A DNA stretch of 64,000 nt from Bradyrhizobium centrolobii (lineage in GTDB: Bacteria; Pseudomonadota; Alphaproteobacteria; Rhizobiales; Xanthobacteraceae), in NCBI RefSeq assembly GCF_001641635.1, contig NZ_LUUB01000054.1:117883-181882 (forward strand). Reading direction: 5' to 3'. Below the pieces are notes generated by a model. It worked only from the letters and a program-made list of their open reading frames with translations, did not search any database and was not told the DNA's origin. Both the position numbers and the translations under genes were made by a program. Shown here piece after piece: positions 16,917 to 24,991 of this stretch; the first letter of the stretch is position 1; each line of letters begins with the position of its first letter.

Positions 16917-17336
16917 ATGAGCAATTATCTTTTGCGGGCCGCGCGCGTGCTGGCGAGCGCCGCCGTGATCACGATAAACCTTGTCACCCTGTCGGCGGCC
17001 GCGCACGCGCAAGCCGCGGGCGTGACGCGGACCGACCTGCAGCGCCACGATCTCAGCGTGCCCGGACGCGAGGCGGTCCAGGTTCGCGTCGACCTCGCCC
17101 CTGGCGTCGCATTCAGCCGCCACACCCATCCGGGCGAAGAGATCATCTATGTGCTCGCAGGTGCCATCGAATACGACGTCGAGGGCAAACCGCCGGTGAC
17201 GCTGAAGGCCGGCGACGTGCTGTTCATTCCGGCCGGAACGGTGCATGCGGCGAAGAATGTCGGCAACGAGACGGCGAGCGAGCTTGCGACCTATATCGTC
17301 GCGAAGGACGAGCCGCTCTTGACGCTGGCGAAGTGA
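16917..17336 (+). CDS. Exported cupin-domain protein
   Basis: 139 aa. AAGGAG sits 7 nt before ATG 16917. A signal peptide (LLRAARVLASAAVITINLV with cleavage near AHAQA) predicts periplasmic location. The mature part is a single cupin barrel with motif 1 HTHPGEEIIYVLAG (His, His, Glu metal ligands) and motif 2 GDVLFIPAGTVHAAKN. It resembles small periplasmic cupins of unknown enzymatic role. It stands alone between ohr and the MarR-GNAT gene. Confidence 0.85.
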   Translation: MSNYLLRAARVLASAAVITINLVTLSAAAHAQAAGVTRTDLQRHDLSVPGREAVQVRVDLAPGVAFSRHTHPGEEIIYVLAGAIEYDVEGKPPVTLKAGDVLFIPAGTVHAAKNVGNETASELATYIVAKDEPLLTLAK

Positions 17337-17351
17337 GGCCTCCCCGCCCGA

Positions 17352-17387
17352 TTGACCTCCACACGATATCTGACTAAAGTCAGATAT
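17352..17387 (+). promoter_or_regulatory. Promoter with perfect 10-bp palindrome abutting the MarR-GNAT start codon
   Basis: TTGACC (17352-17357) and TAAAGT (17375-17380) are spaced 17 nt and predict +1 at 17387-17388, the start codon itself. ATATCTGACT (17366-17375) and AGTCAGATAT (17378-17387) form a perfect inverted repeat with an AA spacer, covering the -10 and ending one base before the ATG. Autorepression by the encoded MarR domain is the simplest reading. Confidence 0.65.
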
Positions 17388-18260
17388 ATGCTCGACCCCG
17401 TCTCCCGCGTCCGCCGCTTCAACCGTGCCGTCACCTCCGCCGTCGGCGCGCTCGACACCTCGTTCCTCGGGCGCGGCCGGCCGCTCGGGGCGGCGCGCGT
17501 ACTGAACGCGATCGGGCATGGCCGCTCGGATGTCGCCGAGATCCGCGACTATCTCGGCCTCGATTCCGGCCTGATGAGCCGGCTGCTCCGCAGCCTCGAG
17601 GACGAAGGGCTGATCGAGACCACGGCGCACGAGGACGATGCGCGCCGCCGTGTCGCGAAGCTGACGCGCGCGGGCCGGCGCGAGTTTGCCGCCTACGAGG
17701 CGCTCTCGAACGCACAGGCCGAAGGCTTCCTCGACCGCCATTCGCAAGCCGAGGCGCTGCTGGCGGCAATGGACCTGATCGCCTCTGCGCTGACACGCGA
17801 CCGCATCTCGCTCGACGAGATGGATCCGCGCAGCGCCGAGGCACGCTACTGCCTCGGCGAGTACTACGCCGAGCTCGGCCGCCGCTTCAAACAGGGCTTT
17901 GATGTCACGCTGTCGCGCGATCCCGATGCAGCCGATATGCGCCGCCCACGGGGAACGTTCATCGTCGCGATGTCGGATACGCTGCCGATCGGCTGTGTCG
18001 GGCTGAAGGGAACGGATCACGGCTACGCGGAGATCAAGCGTCTGTGGGTTGCGCCCGCAGCGCGCGGGCTGGGCCTCGGCCGGCGCCTGATGCATGCGAC
18101 GGAAACGGCCGCGCGCGAGCTCGGCATCAAGCTGTTGCGGCTCGACACCAACAGCGCGCTGCCGGAAGCCGGCCAGCTCTACCGCAGGACCGGCTGGAGC
18201 GAGATCCCGCGCTTCAACGACGACCCCTACCCCGATCTGTTTTTCGAAAAGCGGCTGTGA
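17388..18260 (+). CDS. MarR-GNAT fusion: transcriptional regulator with acetyltransferase domain
   Basis: 290 aa. Residues about 1-145 form a MarR winged helix (FNRAVTSAVGALDTSFLGRG; VAEIRDYLGLDSGLMSRLLR; EDDARRRVAKLTRAGRREF). Residues about 150-290 form a GNAT acetyltransferase (FIVAMSDTLPIGCVGLKG; motif A EIKRLWVAPAARGLGLGRRL; LRLDTNSALPEAGQLYRRTG). This two-domain architecture is known in bacteria but the substrate is usually unidentified. No Shine-Dalgarno is present before ATG 17388, consistent with leaderless translation from the promoter described at 17352-17387. Confidence 0.9.
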   Translation: MLDPVSRVRRFNRAVTSAVGALDTSFLGRGRPLGAARVLNAIGHGRSDVAEIRDYLGLDSGLMSRLLRSLEDEGLIETTAHEDDARRRVAKLTRAGRREFAAYEALSNAQAEGFLDRHSQAEALLAAMDLIASALTRDRISLDEMDPRSAEARYCLGEYYAELGRRFKQGFDVTLSRDPDAADMRRPRGTFIVAMSDTLPIGCVGLKGTDHGYAEIKRLWVAPAARGLGLGRRLMHATETAARELGIKLLRLDTNSALPEAGQLYRRTGWSEIPRFNDDPYPDLFFEKRL

Positions 18261-18314
18261 GCAAGGCCGAACCCCCTCTTCCCGCGTTATGATCGGAGGC
18301 GCAGGAGTTTTGCC

Positions 18315-18704
18315 ATGACGAAGTCCGATCTCGCCGACATTTACCGCGACTACATCGCCTGCCTGAACCGGCAGGATTGGCCGGCGCTCGGACGGTTCGT
18401 GCATGATGACGTCGTCCACAACGCGAGGGGGCTCGGGCTGCCCGGCTATCGCGCGATGCTGGAGCGGGATTTTCGCGAGATCCCGGACCTCAATTTCAAC
18501 ATCGCGCTGCTGATATCCGATCCGCCGCGTATCGCCTGCCGGCTGAAATTCGATTGCACGCCAGTTGGTAAGTTTCTGGGGCTCGATGTGAACGGCAGGC
18601 GCGTCTCCTTCTGCGAGAACGTGTTCTACGAGTTCCGCGATGGAAAGATTTGGCAGGTCTGGTCGGTTATCGACAAGGCCGCAATCGAGGCCCGGCTTGG
18701 GTAG
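18315..18704 (+). CDS. SnoaL-like ester cyclase family protein
   Basis: 129 aa small cone-shaped alpha+beta barrel (NTF2-like superfamily). The SnoaL pattern is visible: ADIYRDYIACLNRQDWPALG, then FVHDDVVHNARGLGLPGYR, REIPDLNFNIALLISD and a C-terminal VFYEFRDGKIWQVWSVIDK. AGGAG lies 7 nt before the ATG. Such proteins are cyclases, hydrolases or binding proteins. Nothing in the context specifies a substrate; it lies 54 nt after the MarR-GNAT gene and could be in its transcript. Confidence 0.83.
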   Translation: MTKSDLADIYRDYIACLNRQDWPALGRFVHDDVVHNARGLGLPGYRAMLERDFREIPDLNFNIALLISDPPRIACRLKFDCTPVGKFLGLDVNGRRVSFCENVFYEFRDGKIWQVWSVIDKAAIEARLG

Positions 18705-18726
18705 CTCGCATTGGCGCTTAGACTCG

Positions 18727-18820
18727 TGATTCCGGGACGCGCGACAGCGCGAACCCGGAATCCAGAAGTTGTGACGCGAGATTCCGGGTTCGATGCTCCG
18801 CATCGCCCCGGAATGACGGC
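18727..18820. repeat. REP-type element at convergent 3' ends
   Basis: ATTCCGGG and CCCGGAAT segments repeat in alternating orientation (near 18729, 18753, 18781 and 18807), with GCGCGACAGCGC and GATGCTCCGCATC hairpins between. It fills the space between the convergent ester cyclase and MFS genes and may act as a bidirectional transcription barrier. Confidence 0.65.
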
Positions 18821-18828
18821 ATCCTCCC

Positions 18829-20049
18829 TCACGCGGTTGCCGGCGCCGCTTCGGCTTGCGGCTTGGCAAAGGGGCGGAACGTCATCGCCATCAGGAACGC
18901 GCCGAGGCCCATCGCCCACGAGCCGATATAGAGCCACGCGTAACTCGAGAAGGCATCGTAGATCAGGCCGCCGGCGAGCGGGCCGGTCGCCATGCCAAGG
19001 CTGCCGGCCATCGCCGTGCCGCCGATCACCGTGCCCATCATCCGCAGCGGAAAGTTCTCGCGCGCGAGCACCGCATAGAGCGGCATGGTGCCGGCATAGA
19101 TGAAGCCGAAGATGGCCCCGACCGCGTAGAATGTCGTGAGCTGACGCGCGAAGACGTAGGCGAGCGCGCCGAACGCCTGCAACAAGAGGCCCGAGACCAG
19201 TACGCGCTTGGCGCCGAAGCGATCGCCCATGAGGCCGAAGGCGATGCGGCCGCCCATGCCCGCAAAACCCTCGACGCTGTAGATCGTCACCGCCGCGATC
19301 AGCGGGATGCCGCAGCTCACGGCATAGCTGACGGTGTGGATGATCGGGCCGGAATGGGTGGCGCAGCAGAAGAAATTGGTCGCGAGCAGGATGAGGAATT
19401 GCGGCGAGCGCAACGCCTCGCCCATCGACATCTCCGCCTGCGGCGCGCCGCCGTCCGACGGCGCGGCCGGCGCATGCGCGAGCGCGGGCGGACGGCGCAC
19501 CAGCAGCGAAACCGGGATCATGATGGCGCCGACCACCAGCGCCACGATCTGCATCGAGGTGCGCCAGTCGTGGTTGGAGACGAGCCAGGCCGCGAGCGGC
19601 GACATCGTCATCGGCGCCATGCCCATACCGGCCGACACCAGCGACACAGCGAGGCTGCGATGGGTGTCGAACCAGCCGGTGACGGTCGCCATCATCGGCG
19701 CGAAGATCGCCGCGCAGGAGGCGCCGACCAGAAGGCCGAAGACGAACTGGAACGCGATGAGCGAGGTCGCATGGCTCGCGCCGAACAGGCTCAATGCCAG
19801 CACCGTCGATCCCGTCAGCACCACCGGCAGCGGCCCGAACCGATCCGTCGCCGTGCCCCAGGCCATGCTGGTGAAGGCCATCGCCAGAAAGCCGATCGTC
19901 ATCGCGCTGGAGATTCCGGTCACCGACCAGCCGGTATCCCTGGCGATCGGCTGCAAGAACACCGGCAGCGAAAACATGCCGCCGATTGCGACACAGCCAA
20001 GCAAGCCGCCCGCCACGACGATCACCCAGCGATAGATGGAAGGGGTCAT
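18829..20049 (-). CDS. MFS transporter, OFA/MCT-like
   Basis: 406 aa, about 12 transmembrane helices. The loop 2-3 motif appears as WGTATDRFGPLPVVL and the second-half copy as GLMGDRFGAKRVLVSG. The N-terminus IYRWVIVVAGGLLGCVAIGG and the QPIARDTGWSVTGISSAMT segment resemble oxalate:formate or monocarboxylate-type carriers. GGGAG precedes the ATG by 6 nt. It is convergent with the ester cyclase gene and has no obvious enzyme partner, so the substrate is unknown. Confidence 0.88.
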   Translation of the reverse strand: MTPSIYRWVIVVAGGLLGCVAIGGMFSLPVFLQPIARDTGWSVTGISSAMTIGFLAMAFTSMAWGTATDRFGPLPVVLTGSTVLALSLFGASHATSLIAFQFVFGLLVGASCAAIFAPMMATVTGWFDTHRSLAVSLVSAGMGMAPMTMSPLAAWLVSNHDWRTSMQIVALVVGAIMIPVSLLVRRPPALAHAPAAPSDGGAPQAEMSMGEALRSPQFLILLATNFFCCATHSGPIIHTVSYAVSCGIPLIAAVTIYSVEGFAGMGGRIAFGLMGDRFGAKRVLVSGLLLQAFGALAYVFARQLTTFYAVGAIFGFIYAGTMPLYAVLARENFPLRMMGTVIGGTAMAGSLGMATGPLAGGLIYDAFSSYAWLYIGSWAMGLGAFLMAMTFRPFAKPQAEAAPATA

Positions 20050-20275
20050 TTTGGTCTCCCGTCAGGTCTGTCTGGGTGGAAGACGAATGGGAACGGCGGG
20101 GGCCGACATCGGCAATGACCGGACACGACGTTTTTTTGAGGGCGGGTTCCGCGGGGCTCCGGCGAAACCTCTGTACGATATTCCGAATTTCTCATGAAGC
20201 GAATTTCGTTGCTGGATCGACGCCCAGGCTTGCGGCTGAAATTAGGTCCGACTTGAGCGCTTTATGCTCCACAAC

Positions 20276-20390
20276 AAAAATATCGAAAACAACCCCATGC
20301 AAAGTAGCCGGTGGCTGCCGGCGCCTTGCCCGACCATGTCAGCATGCGATTTGACACGTCGGGCAAAACACCGGCACGATGTCATCATCC
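20276..20390 (+). repeat. Dispersed ~115-nt element, copy 1
   Basis: Contains AAAAATATCGAAAACAACCC, then ATGCAAAGTAGCCG, then after about 40 nt ATTTGACACGTCGGGCAAAA followed by CACCGGCACGATGTCATCATC. The same blocks in the same order and orientation recur at 26926-27055. The element sits at the 3' end of the minus-strand gene ending at 20385. Confidence 0.7.
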
Positions 20391-20906
20391 AGCCGAACTC
20401 AATCTCGCCCCAGACGCCTGCCGATCGCGAGGATAGGCCAGCATGTAGAACGCAGCCACGTGCGTGATCATCAGCAGCGGCACGTAGATGATCGGGATCG
20501 CGTAGACGGCGCCCAACTCCCCCGCCAGCGGCGCCAGGCCAAGCTGATTGCCGTGATAGTAGTCGACGAGGATATCGCCTGCCCCGACGAGATTGAACGC
20601 AACGACGAGCGGCCAGAACAGTGCGGGCAGTCGCACCGTGACGAACGCAAGCATGGCCAAAAGTCCGGTTGCGAAGTCCGCATAGGCGGCCGTGCTGGCG
20701 AAACCGGCGGGCAGATCGTGACCGACCACACCGGGAACCAGGAAGACCAGCCCGAAGAAGCGGAAGCTGTGCAGAGCCGCGATGGCGCGTTGTGCCTCGA
20801 TGCGGTCGATCGACTTGAGCCAAGGCCACCCATACGTGCTGAAGCAGAGCAGCCATGGCACGTAACCAAGCACGAGATGAATCTGGAAAATGGTTGCCGG
20901 TGACAT
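20385..20906 (-). CDS. Conserved hypothetical membrane protein
   Basis: 173 aa with about five hydrophobic helices (FQIHLVLGYVPWLLCF; FFGLVFLVPGVVGHDLPAGF; FATGLLAMLAFVTVRLPALF; VVAFNLVGAGDILVDYYHGN; YAIPIIYVPLLMITHVAAFY). No family with known function is recognised. GGGAG precedes the ATG inside the end of the upstream methyltransferase gene, 13 nt away, so the two are an operon. Its last residues overlap the dispersed element at 20276-20390. Confidence 0.8.
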   Translation of the reverse strand: MSPATIFQIHLVLGYVPWLLCFSTYGWPWLKSIDRIEAQRAIAALHSFRFFGLVFLVPGVVGHDLPAGFASTAAYADFATGLLAMLAFVTVRLPALFWPLVVAFNLVGAGDILVDYYHGNQLGLAPLAGELGAVYAIPIIYVPLLMITHVAAFYMLAYPRDRQASGARLSSAG

Positions 20907-20919
20907 TTTGCGCTCCCTC

Positions 20920-21750
20920 TCAAGCCTGAATTGGCGCGGCCTCGAACACCGCGGTCAGGATGCCGAGACGGCCTTCCAGGAGGTTTCGCCCGAGGTTGGC
21001 GGAGAGCTGGGCGAACTGCGGCCCCATAACCACACCGAGATTTGGCGAAGGCGGCGGCCCGGACGCGCGTAGCTGGGCGATCCAGGCCTTGGCGGCTTCG
21101 GTGTCGTCCTGCCAGACGAGCATGCGGAAGCCGGCTGCCTCGATCGCCTCGCGCGTGGCGGCAGCGGACAAGAGGAAACTCGTCGCCGGCGTGCGCGCCC
21201 ACGGCACCGGATAGAGCGGCTCGCCGCCCCCCATTACGACGTCGAAGGTCGCAAAGCGGCCGCCGATCTTCAGCACACGGCGGATCTCGCGATAGAGCCG
21301 CCCCCGGTCCGGGACATTCATGGCCACGTGCTGGAGCCACGCGACGTCGAACCGGCCGTCGTCGAACGGCAGCTCCATCGCGCTTGCCGTCTCAAACGAT
21401 ACGCGCCCGCTTTGACCTGTGCGCGCGGTCAGGTAGCGCGCGGCATGGACAAACGGATCGCTCAGATCGACGCCGATCACTCGGCAGCCGTAGGTCGTCG
21501 CGAGAAAACGCGCCGGGCCGCCGACACCCGCACCAACGTCGAGAACCGACATGTCGGCCGCAATTCCAGCGTGCTTCGCAAGGTCGGCGGTCGCCGCAAG
21601 GCCGCGGGTGTGGAACTGGTCGAGGGCTGCCAGTTGCTGGGGGGCGAGCGGTTGATCCTCCGGCCCGAGCGCAGCAAGCGCCGCCTTCAGCCGCTCGGTC
21701 AGGCCACTCGCCGCATAGTGGTCGCGCACGCCATCAAGGACATCGGTCAT
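20920..21750 (-). CDS. Class I SAM-dependent methyltransferase (UbiE/CrtF-like)
   Basis: 276 aa. Start 21750 is chosen for GGAG 7 nt upstream; a further upstream start would add 23 residues. SAM-binding motif I reads MSVLDVGAGVGGPARFLA, the acidic residue follows in VIGVDLSDPF, and the post-motifs include FDVAWLQHVAMNVPD and LKIGGRFATFDVV. It resembles sarcosine/dimethylglycine or sterol/ubiquinone-type small-molecule methyltransferases. Divergent LysR at 21837 and a downstream membrane protein gene suggest a LysR-regulated two-gene operon. Confidence 0.88.
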   Translation of the reverse strand: MTDVLDGVRDHYAASGLTERLKAALAALGPEDQPLAPQQLAALDQFHTRGLAATADLAKHAGIAADMSVLDVGAGVGGPARFLATTYGCRVIGVDLSDPFVHAARYLTARTGQSGRVSFETASAMELPFDDGRFDVAWLQHVAMNVPDRGRLYREIRRVLKIGGRFATFDVVMGGGEPLYPVPWARTPATSFLLSAAATREAIEAAGFRMLVWQDDTEAAKAWIAQLRASGPPPSPNLGVVMGPQFAQLSANLGRNLLEGRLGILTAVFEAAPIQA

Positions 21751-21836
21751 TGCAGGACTCCGTGAAAGCTCGACTTCTCGCGGCAGAAATACAGCCGCTT
21801 CCGCCAAGCGACTATCCACGATAATGTCGACGGGCT

Positions 21837-22811
21837 ATGAAGCACGACTTCACAATCAGGCAGAGCCCGCTCGACGGCGTGGAGGCCTTCCTCGCCGTTG
21901 CCAAGCATCGCAATTTTCGTCGCGCGGCCGCCGAGCTCGCCGTGACCCCGTCGGCGATGAGCCAGGCGGTACGCACGCTCGAGGAGCGCGTCGGTGCGGC
22001 GCTGTTCGCCCGCACGACGCGCAGTGTTGGATTGACCGAAGCCGGCGAACGGTTCCTGTCGCGCGCAAAACCCGCCTTCGAGGAGCTCGTCGCCGCGAGC
22101 GAGGCCGCGCGCGACCTCGGCCAGCGCCCGGCTGGGTTGCTCCGCCTCGCCGTTCCCCGATCTGTCGTGCCGCTGATCCTCGAGCCGGTGATCGCCGCGT
22201 TCTGCCGGGCCTATCCCGAGATCGAGGTGGAGATCGCGGCAAGCGAGGAGATGGTGGATCTCGCCGCGGGCGGCTTCGATGCCGGAATCCGTCTCGGCCA
22301 GCTCATCGCGCCGGACATGATCGCGGTGCGGCTGACGCAGCCGTTCCCGTTCATGGTCGTCGGCAGCCCCGATTACTTGCACGGGCGGAAGCGGCCGCAG
22401 CGCATCGACGATCTTCGCCAGCACGCCTGCCTGCGCCTGCGTCGCGCCAACGGATCGATCGCGCACTGGCCTTTCGTCGACGGCAACAAGTCCGTCGAGG
22501 CCGTCGTGTCAGGGCCGCTCATCGCGCACGACTATTCCACGCTCGTCGGCGCGGCGATCCAGGGCGTCGGACTTGCGCAGGTGCCCGGTCCGCTCGCGAG
22601 GGCCCCGATTGCAGATGGCCGGTTGCAGGCACTGTTGACCCCCTTTGCCGTCACCGGGCCAGGCGTCTTTCTGTACTATCCCGGGAAACGTCAGGTCTTG
22701 CCAAAACTGCGCGCCTTCATCGAGCACGTCAGATATCGCGGCGCCGATGCACCGCGCGGCGCGATGAGCACTCGGGGATCACGCAAGGCTGATCGCGTAA
22801 AGAGCCGTTGA
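21837..22811 (+). CDS. LysR-family transcriptional regulator
   Basis: 324 aa. The HTH occupies residues about 12-70 (GVEAFLAVAKHRNFRRAAAE; SAMSQAVRTLEERVGAALFA). The effector domain includes LLRLAVPRSVVPLILEPVIA, AAGGFDAGIRLGQLI and HACLRLRRANGSIAHWPF, typical of the AaeR/CrgA-like subgroup. The C-terminus ends in a basic tail. It is divergent from the methyltransferase gene with an 86-bp gap and is its likely regulator. Confidence 0.93.
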   Translation: MKHDFTIRQSPLDGVEAFLAVAKHRNFRRAAAELAVTPSAMSQAVRTLEERVGAALFARTTRSVGLTEAGERFLSRAKPAFEELVAASEAARDLGQRPAGLLRLAVPRSVVPLILEPVIAAFCRAYPEIEVEIAASEEMVDLAAGGFDAGIRLGQLIAPDMIAVRLTQPFPFMVVGSPDYLHGRKRPQRIDDLRQHACLRLRRANGSIAHWPFVDGNKSVEAVVSGPLIAHDYSTLVGAAIQGVGLAQVPGPLARAPIADGRLQALLTPFAVTGPGVFLYYPGKRQVLPKLRAFIEHVRYRGADAPRGAMSTRGSRKADRVKSR

Positions 22812-22922
22812 TGATCGACCCTGCGCGGGACGAGAGCTCTGCGCATGGTTCCGCGGGGCCGGCTCTTGTTGCACCCCGGACACCCCGCATAAGCTCGGAC
22901 GGTGAATCTCCGGGACAACACC

Positions 22923-23384
22923 ATGCCAAAAATCGACATCGCTGCCGTGCCGGCCCGCAAAGGCTCCGGCTATCCGGCGCCCTTCAACGCCCCTTGCGCC
23001 GAGCGCATTCGCAAACGGCTCGGCAATGCCGGCGGACTGACAGACTTCGGTATCAACCTCATGCGCCTGCCGCCAGGCAACTGGTCGAGCCAGCGCCACT
23101 GGCATTCGCACGAAGACGAGTTCGTCTATGTGCTGGAGGGCGAACTGACGCTCATCGAGGACGACGGCGAGACCGTGCTGCGCGCCGGCGATTGCGCCGC
23201 CTTCCCGAAAGGCAGCGGCAACGGCCATCACATGATCAACAGGTCGGATACGACTGCAGTCTATCTCGAAGTCGGCTCACGCTCGCCCGACGACCTCATC
23301 ACCTGCTCCGACATCGACATGATGAGCCCGGCGTCCGACGGCCGGTTCGTGCACAAGGACGGCACGCCGTATGCGGACGGCTGA
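22923..23384 (+). CDS. Cupin-domain protein
   Basis: 153 aa cytosolic single cupin. Metal-binding motif 1 reads RHWHSHEDEFVYVLEGEL (three His and Glu) and motif 2 GDCAAFPKGSGNGHHMINRS. The C-terminus (DLITCSDIDMMSPASD, then FVHKDGTPY) matches a group of cupins found near transcriptional regulators and often annotated as possible sugar- or auxin-binding-like. An upstream in-frame GTG at 22902 was rejected for lack of an RBS. It lies 111 nt after the LysR gene and its role is unknown. Confidence 0.85.
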   Translation: MPKIDIAAVPARKGSGYPAPFNAPCAERIRKRLGNAGGLTDFGINLMRLPPGNWSSQRHWHSHEDEFVYVLEGELTLIEDDGETVLRAGDCAAFPKGSGNGHHMINRSDTTAVYLEVGSRSPDDLITCSDIDMMSPASDGRFVHKDGTPYADG

Positions 23385-23463
23385 TGCACGCTTGCGGTCG
23401 CGACAGGTCTCGCAAAGAGGCGGATCCGTCCGACGGATTTTGCACAGCCGCGCCTAGGCTCGA

Positions 23464-24225
23464 CTAGGATGCGGACTCATTAAGGCGCAGCCATAGCCTG
23501 ATTGACGCGAGTTGAACGAAGGCAAGGTAGTTGGCAGCAAGCCTATCATAGCGCGTCGCCACCCGACGACATTGTTTGATCCTGTTGAAGAACCGCTCGA
23601 CCCGGTTGCGAGCGCGGTAGAGATAGGGGCTGAAGCAGATCGGATCGCTGCGGTTGCTTTTCGGCGGGATGTTGGCCCACGCGCCCTTCTTCATGGCAAG
23701 CTCCCTGATCCAGTCCGCGTCATAGCCACGGTCGGCAAGCAGCATTGACCCGGATTTCAGACGAGACAGCAGTTGTCCGGCAAGTCGAACGTCATGGGCC
23801 GCACCGGGGCTCAGCGCCAGCCGCACCGGCAGACCATTGCTATCGACCACCGCATGGATTTTGCTCGTCAAGCCGCCGCGGGACCTTCCCATCGATTGGC
23901 GCTGGTTCCTTGTGATGCGGGATCCGTGCTGATGCACGCGGACAATGGAGGTGTCGATCATCTGGACAGCGGCATCATTGGCAGCGGCAAGTGCGTCTAT
24001 GATGCGGCCCCAGACACCGACCCGTCGCCAGCGGACCAACCGGTTGTAGCAAGTGGTGTATGGGCCAAACGCCGCTGGTAGATCACGCCAGGGTGCTCCT
24101 GATCGGAGGACCCAGAAGATGCCATTGAGGACACGTCGGTCGTTCACCCGAGGAACGCCACGCGGCTTGTTCGGCAGCATCGGCCTTATGGCAGTCCATT
24201 CATAGTCGGCGAGTTCGTAGCGCAT
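23464..24225 (-). CDS. IS5-family transposase (single ORF, DDE)
   Basis: 253 aa from ATG 24225. The IS5 N-terminal DUF4096-like part is MRYELADYEWTAIRPMLPN, then FWVLRSGAPWRDLPAAFGPY. The DDE core shows VQMIDTSIVRVHQHG (first Asp), LLADRGYDADWIREL (second Asp) and YRARNRVERFFNRIKQCRRV (Glu), with GGLTSKIHAVVD between. The frame is intact, so it may be functional. The terminal inverted repeats are not certain: GGACTC at 23472 and its complement GAGTCC at 24261 bracket the gene, giving an element of about 0.8 kb. Confidence 0.93.
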   Translation of the reverse strand: MRYELADYEWTAIRPMLPNKPRGVPRVNDRRVLNGIFWVLRSGAPWRDLPAAFGPYTTCYNRLVRWRRVGVWGRIIDALAAANDAAVQMIDTSIVRVHQHGSRITRNQRQSMGRSRGGLTSKIHAVVDSNGLPVRLALSPGAAHDVRLAGQLLSRLKSGSMLLADRGYDADWIRELAMKKGAWANIPPKSNRSDPICFSPYLYRARNRVERFFNRIKQCRRVATRYDRLAANYLAFVQLASIRLWLRLNESAS

Positions 24226-24266
24226 GATTTGAGCCCCCAGTTTGGGAGTTTGAATCACGGGAGTCC
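23472..24266 (-). mobile_element. IS5-type insertion sequence (approximate ends)
   Basis: Boundaries are provisional and set by the short inverted hexamer GGACTC/GAGTCC flanking the transposase gene; no convincing target duplication is seen. The transposase stop codon falls a few bases outside the left hexamer. A decayed DUF1214 fragment and repeat debris lie beyond the right end. Confidence 0.45.
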
Positions 24267-24991
24267 GGCCAAACGCAACGCTTCTGGCTCGGCCCCGGTT
24301 CGGCGCTTACGGGCAGAAGCGGACATCAACCTCCCGACAATCCCTGATGAATCCGTCCAAAATGACCCCAAGGCGACATTGCGTCCCGTTTCTGTCGGCC
24401 GGCAATGGCGCGGTTCACAACAGTTGACTGCCATGTCCCTGCGCCCGCTGGCAGGATCGAGTTGGCGTGGTCTTCGGCCAGTATAGCCGCATGACCAGAT
24501 AGATCCGGCCTTTCGGAGCGGGTAGCCAGTTGGCTTCCGTCACGCGATCTCTTTGGAGCGGTCACGTCTGCAGGTGGCCGATCGCGACAACGCTGCAGGT
24601 AACGCGATAAAGCTGAACTCGTGTGAATCGCGGAGTCGGGCCGGCTGCAGGACGGCGTGACCCTTTTTCGCAAAAGTCTCGCTCGCAAAAGTCCCGGCGG
24701 TCGACCCGAAACGCTGCCTCTACGGCTGCCGATGTGCGGCGTATTACCTCGGGGGCTGCATGTTTATTGCGGACCCCTTATGCGATATGCTCCCTGCCTC
24801 AAGCCAGCTGCACATGCATCCGCCACGGCACGGCGTACGGAGCATAGCTATGGCCGAAGTCATCTCACTCAAAAAAGCTGCGCTTGTTCCTGGCAATAGA
24901 ACGGGTTCGAGCCGTGCGCGTCGTGCATGAAGTAGCCTCTGCAAATTGCGGCCGTCGTGGCTTGAAGACCGCCGCTCGGCAGGAGGTGCCA
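24259..24991. other. Gene-poor interval with relics
   Basis: Holds the GCGGACATCAAC / AAAATGACCC repeat remnant (24314-24375), the DUF1214 relic (24418-24546), and a 26-codon frame at 24850 beginning MAEVISLKKAALVPG without an evident RBS. Nothing else recognisable. Confidence 0.4.
24418..24546 (-). pseudogene. Relic of a DUF1254/DUF1214 protein C-terminus
   Basis: Reading the minus strand from 24546 gives VTEANWLPAPKGRIYLVMRL then YWPKTTP; a frame change then gives SILPAGAGTWQSTVV. NWLPAPxGxxYLxxRLYWPK with a terminal GTWxPPAV is the signature end of DUF1214 proteins. The frame break and absence of any upstream domain make this a decayed fragment. Confidence 0.65.

Noticed and set aside
18856..20118. 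420-codon plus-strand open frame opposite the MFS gene
   Set aside because: Arg/His/Glu-rich shadow; the minus strand has 12 hydrophobic helices and MFS motifs.
24850..24930. 26-codon small frame starting MAEVISLKKAALVPG
   Set aside because: No Shine-Dalgarno and no context; may be chance in relic sequence.
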